Shown here piece after piece: positions 21,272-23,059 of a DNA stretch of 23,059 nucleotides. Every line of letters starts with the position of its first letter. Position 1 is the stretch's first letter. The translations under genes were made by a program, and so were the position numbers. The notes under the pieces are model-generated. The model had not been told where the DNA came from. It worked only from the letters and a program-made list of their open reading frames with translations, and did not search any database. This DNA is from Bacillota bacterium (GTDB taxonomy: Bacteria > Bacillota > Clostridia > Acetivibrionales > DTU013). The stretch spans positions 1 to 23,059 of the forward strand of contig JAEYON010000142.1 in assembly GCA_023411645.1 (NCBI GenBank). Reading direction: 5' to 3'.

Positions 21272-23059
21272 TTAATCCTTAGGCTGAATATATGTCAGGT
21301 CGTATATATTGCCTGTTATATCAATATCATCAATGGTATAAGTCGCAGAAGCATTGCCCTTATATGCTGTCACCGTCATCCGATATTGAGGCCGGAGCCT
21401 GTTATTATCCATGCTCTTGGTTGACAGGGCAAGGGGCAGATAGTATTCCCAGGATATATGATTACCCGTCATTGTGAAGGTCGAATCCTCTGGAAATACT
21501 ACATCATATCCAAAGAAATCCTCGGCATAATCATAGGAATTGCCGTTAGGGTCGGTGTAATGCATCGCCTCAAGCTCGGGGCTAAAGCGAATCGTGACCC
21601 GCTCAGGATCTCCAATGGTTGTAATATCTATTTTGACGCGTTCCAATGACAAAAACCTATGTGGCTCATTTGTCATTCGTTCTCCAAAAATGTCCGTCTG
21701 TCCGCGCCAGTGGTTCCAATACCCGCTGATACTGACATTTGATATCCCAAGATTAACAAGTCTGAATGGTACATCTCGTGACTGAGTAGTCCCATTGGGT
21801 GCTGTTGCGGTAAATCTGGCAACATAGCTTCCTTCAGGTATACCTGTAGATATTGAAGCATTACCCTCCCATGCTTTGCCTGTATCTGATACGTTTTCTT
21901 TTCCCATAAGGTCATATGATCTTGCATATGATGTTCCATGGAACAGTACGACATTAACTGTTCCAGCATATTTTGAAGTTTGAGCAACTACCCCTGCAAT
22001 ACCTCCCCCGGTTACCTCGTCAGGCATGGCCGGTACAAGCTCCAGCGGCGTTACCACATTTACAGTAAAGCTCTTTTCTGTACGCATACCATCTTCCCCT
22101 ACCGCTGAGATACGGCAATCATAAGCACGGTCCGGCAATGTCCCGGGAATTTGATAGCTCACATTATTCCATGTGATATCATTGTTAACCCTTGTTCCGG
22201 ATGAACTGCTAAAAGCCACTGTTTTCAATGGGCTTACTCTTGAAGCTCCATTATATAGAGCTATCTCAAGCTTTACATTTTGTGGGAAGCGGGTCCACAA
22301 ATCATACGCCTCCAGCATTTCAGACGCAGGTATTCCTGGCTTGCTTGGGTCGCCCGGAACTCTAACCAGGCTGAATTTGGTGTTTAATGTTCTTAAAGAA
22401 GCATTAAACTGAACCGTCGGTGATTCACTCAAAGTAAAGTTCATTATAAACGGGTCCGACCAGTATCCTTCCGGATCAAGCACGTAATAATTCAGCTCAT
22501 ATGTGCCGAATGTCAGGCTGTCAGGGATACCGTAGTTCCATTGTCCACCCGATCTTCTCCATTTGATATTACGACCCACTATACCCTTGTCGGCACGGCT
22601 GTACTGATGGTCCGGGTCGTAACTTAAGTCCACCCACCGAGTCTTGTAGGTGCTGCTGTCTATGTCGTAATCCCAATCCAGTGTTGCCAGGGCAATGGGC
22701 TTTCGTACCACATAGATTTCTATCGAAGTATTCCCGGAATAATATGAGTAATCCGCAAAATTCGTGTCCGTGGTCGGTCTGTCCTTTACCCTTCGGTATA
22801 TGACGTATTTTCCTGTGTTGGCAAAGCTCGATTTAATGGCAGTATTCCATCCGCTGCTCTCATTAAATTCCTCAACCGTGCCCGGCTCGTTGCCCGTGGG
22901 ATTATCGTAATAATCCGGTTCATGGACATATTGCATCCCTGTCTCTACAATTGGATCATTCTCAAGATCCAACTGGCCGACATTCATAATGAAGTTCTCA
23001 TTTTGAAGTAAATACAATCGTTCGACGTCCGGGCTATTCTCTGCTATGTCCTGAAGGAT
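21272..23059 (-). CDS. Large beta-rich, probably extracellular protein (5' end outside window)
   Basis: 595 residues are visible, and the frame is open through the window's right edge, so the N-terminus is missing (the TTG at 23017 is not a start). The sequence is rich in Tyr, Asn, Asp, Ser and Thr and predicts many beta-strands. Several Ig-like/PKD-like sandwich units are suggested by recurring edges such as GTYELNYYVLDPEGYWSD, AYDCRISAVGEDGMRTEKSF, GSYVARFTATAPNGTTQS and a final YRMTVTAYKGNASATYTI. No cysteines and no catalytic motif were noticed. It probably belongs to a long secreted or surface protein. Similar to large repetitive surface proteins of cellulolytic Clostridia, but this is inference. 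It ends PKD-stop at 21272. Confidence 0.75.
   Translation of the reverse strand: MLQDIAENSPDVERLYLLQNENFIMNVGQLDLENDPIVETGMQYVHEPDYYDNPTGNEPGTVEEFNESSGWNTAIKSSFANTGKYVIYRRVKDRPTTDTNFADYSYYSGNTSIEIYVVRKPIALATLDWDYDIDSSTYKTRWVDLSYDPDHQYSRADKGIVGRNIKWRRSGGQWNYGIPDSLTFGTYELNYYVLDPEGYWSDPFIMNFTLSESPTVQFNASLRTLNTKFSLVRVPGDPSKPGIPASEMLEAYDLWTRFPQNVKLEIALYNGASRVSPLKTVAFSSSSGTRVNNDITWNNVSYQIPGTLPDRAYDCRISAVGEDGMRTEKSFTVNVVTPLELVPAMPDEVTGGGIAGVVAQTSKYAGTVNVVLFHGTSYARSYDLMGKENVSDTGKAWEGNASISTGIPEGSYVARFTATAPNGTTQSRDVPFRLVNLGISNVSISGYWNHWRGQTDIFGERMTNEPHRFLSLERVKIDITTIGDPERVTIRFSPELEAMHYTDPNGNSYDYAEDFFGYDVVFPEDSTFTMTGNHISWEYYLPLALSTKSMDNNRLRPQYRMTVTAYKGNASATYTIDDIDITGNIYDLTYIQPKD

Overview
This window looks like a chromosomal segment of a low-to-mid GC Gram-positive bacterium of the class Clostridia. 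The reasons are strong GGAGG/GAGGTG ribosome sites, a long Bacillus-type SRP RNA with an Alu domain, the order SRP RNA-dnaX-ybaB-recR, and the cluster prfA ... ywlC-ywlE-rpiB-upp-comEB-tagO-wecB. No phage, transposase, CRISPR, rRNA or tRNA gene was seen. Most genes are housekeeping; the unusual content is between the genes.

Layout. 1-310 (-): 5' part of a membrane-anchored or secreted protein with 11-residue acidic repeats, preceded by a perfect 34-bp palindrome. 385-1254 (-): galU. 1358-3047 (+): two tandem RMD1/DUF155 paralogues. 3353-3739: promoter, SRP RNA and terminator. 3946-6934 (+): dnaX, ybaB, recR. 7049-8491 (-): MATE transporter. 8829-10469 (+): DUF2089 protein and DUF4097/SHOCT-like protein. 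10823-12785 (+): prfA and a ZIP metal transporter. 12989-14573 (+): ywlC and ywlE. 14669-18580 (+): rpiB, upp, comEB, tagO, wecB. 18606-20933 (-): rhomboid-like zinc-ribbon protein, DUF975 protein, GNAT. 21272-23059 (-): large beta-rich protein cut by the window end.

Functional links. DnaX, YbaB, RecR and SRP RNA form the usual replication/repair/secretion neighbourhood. YwlC makes threonylcarbamoyl-AMP for tRNA t6A and YwlE is a predicted protein-arginine phosphatase. Upp and ComEB serve pyrimidine salvage. TagO, WecB and GalU supply lipid-linked and nucleotide sugars for the cell envelope.

The main discovery candidate is a family of intergenic hairpin modules directly upstream of dnaX, ybaB and ywlC. 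Each has the same order of hairpins (H2, a CGCCTCCGGCGG core, a Y:X stem, H1). The three loci differ by paired, compensatory changes, which points to selection on base pairing. At two loci H1 and H2 share a strand and exclude each other. A second shared leader motif precedes both prfA and the ZIP gene; its two copies differ almost only by transitions that keep pairing through G-U. A 198-bp MITE-like palindrome with 13-bp terminal repeats lies at 21038-21235. None of these three could be assigned to a described family from the sequence alone.
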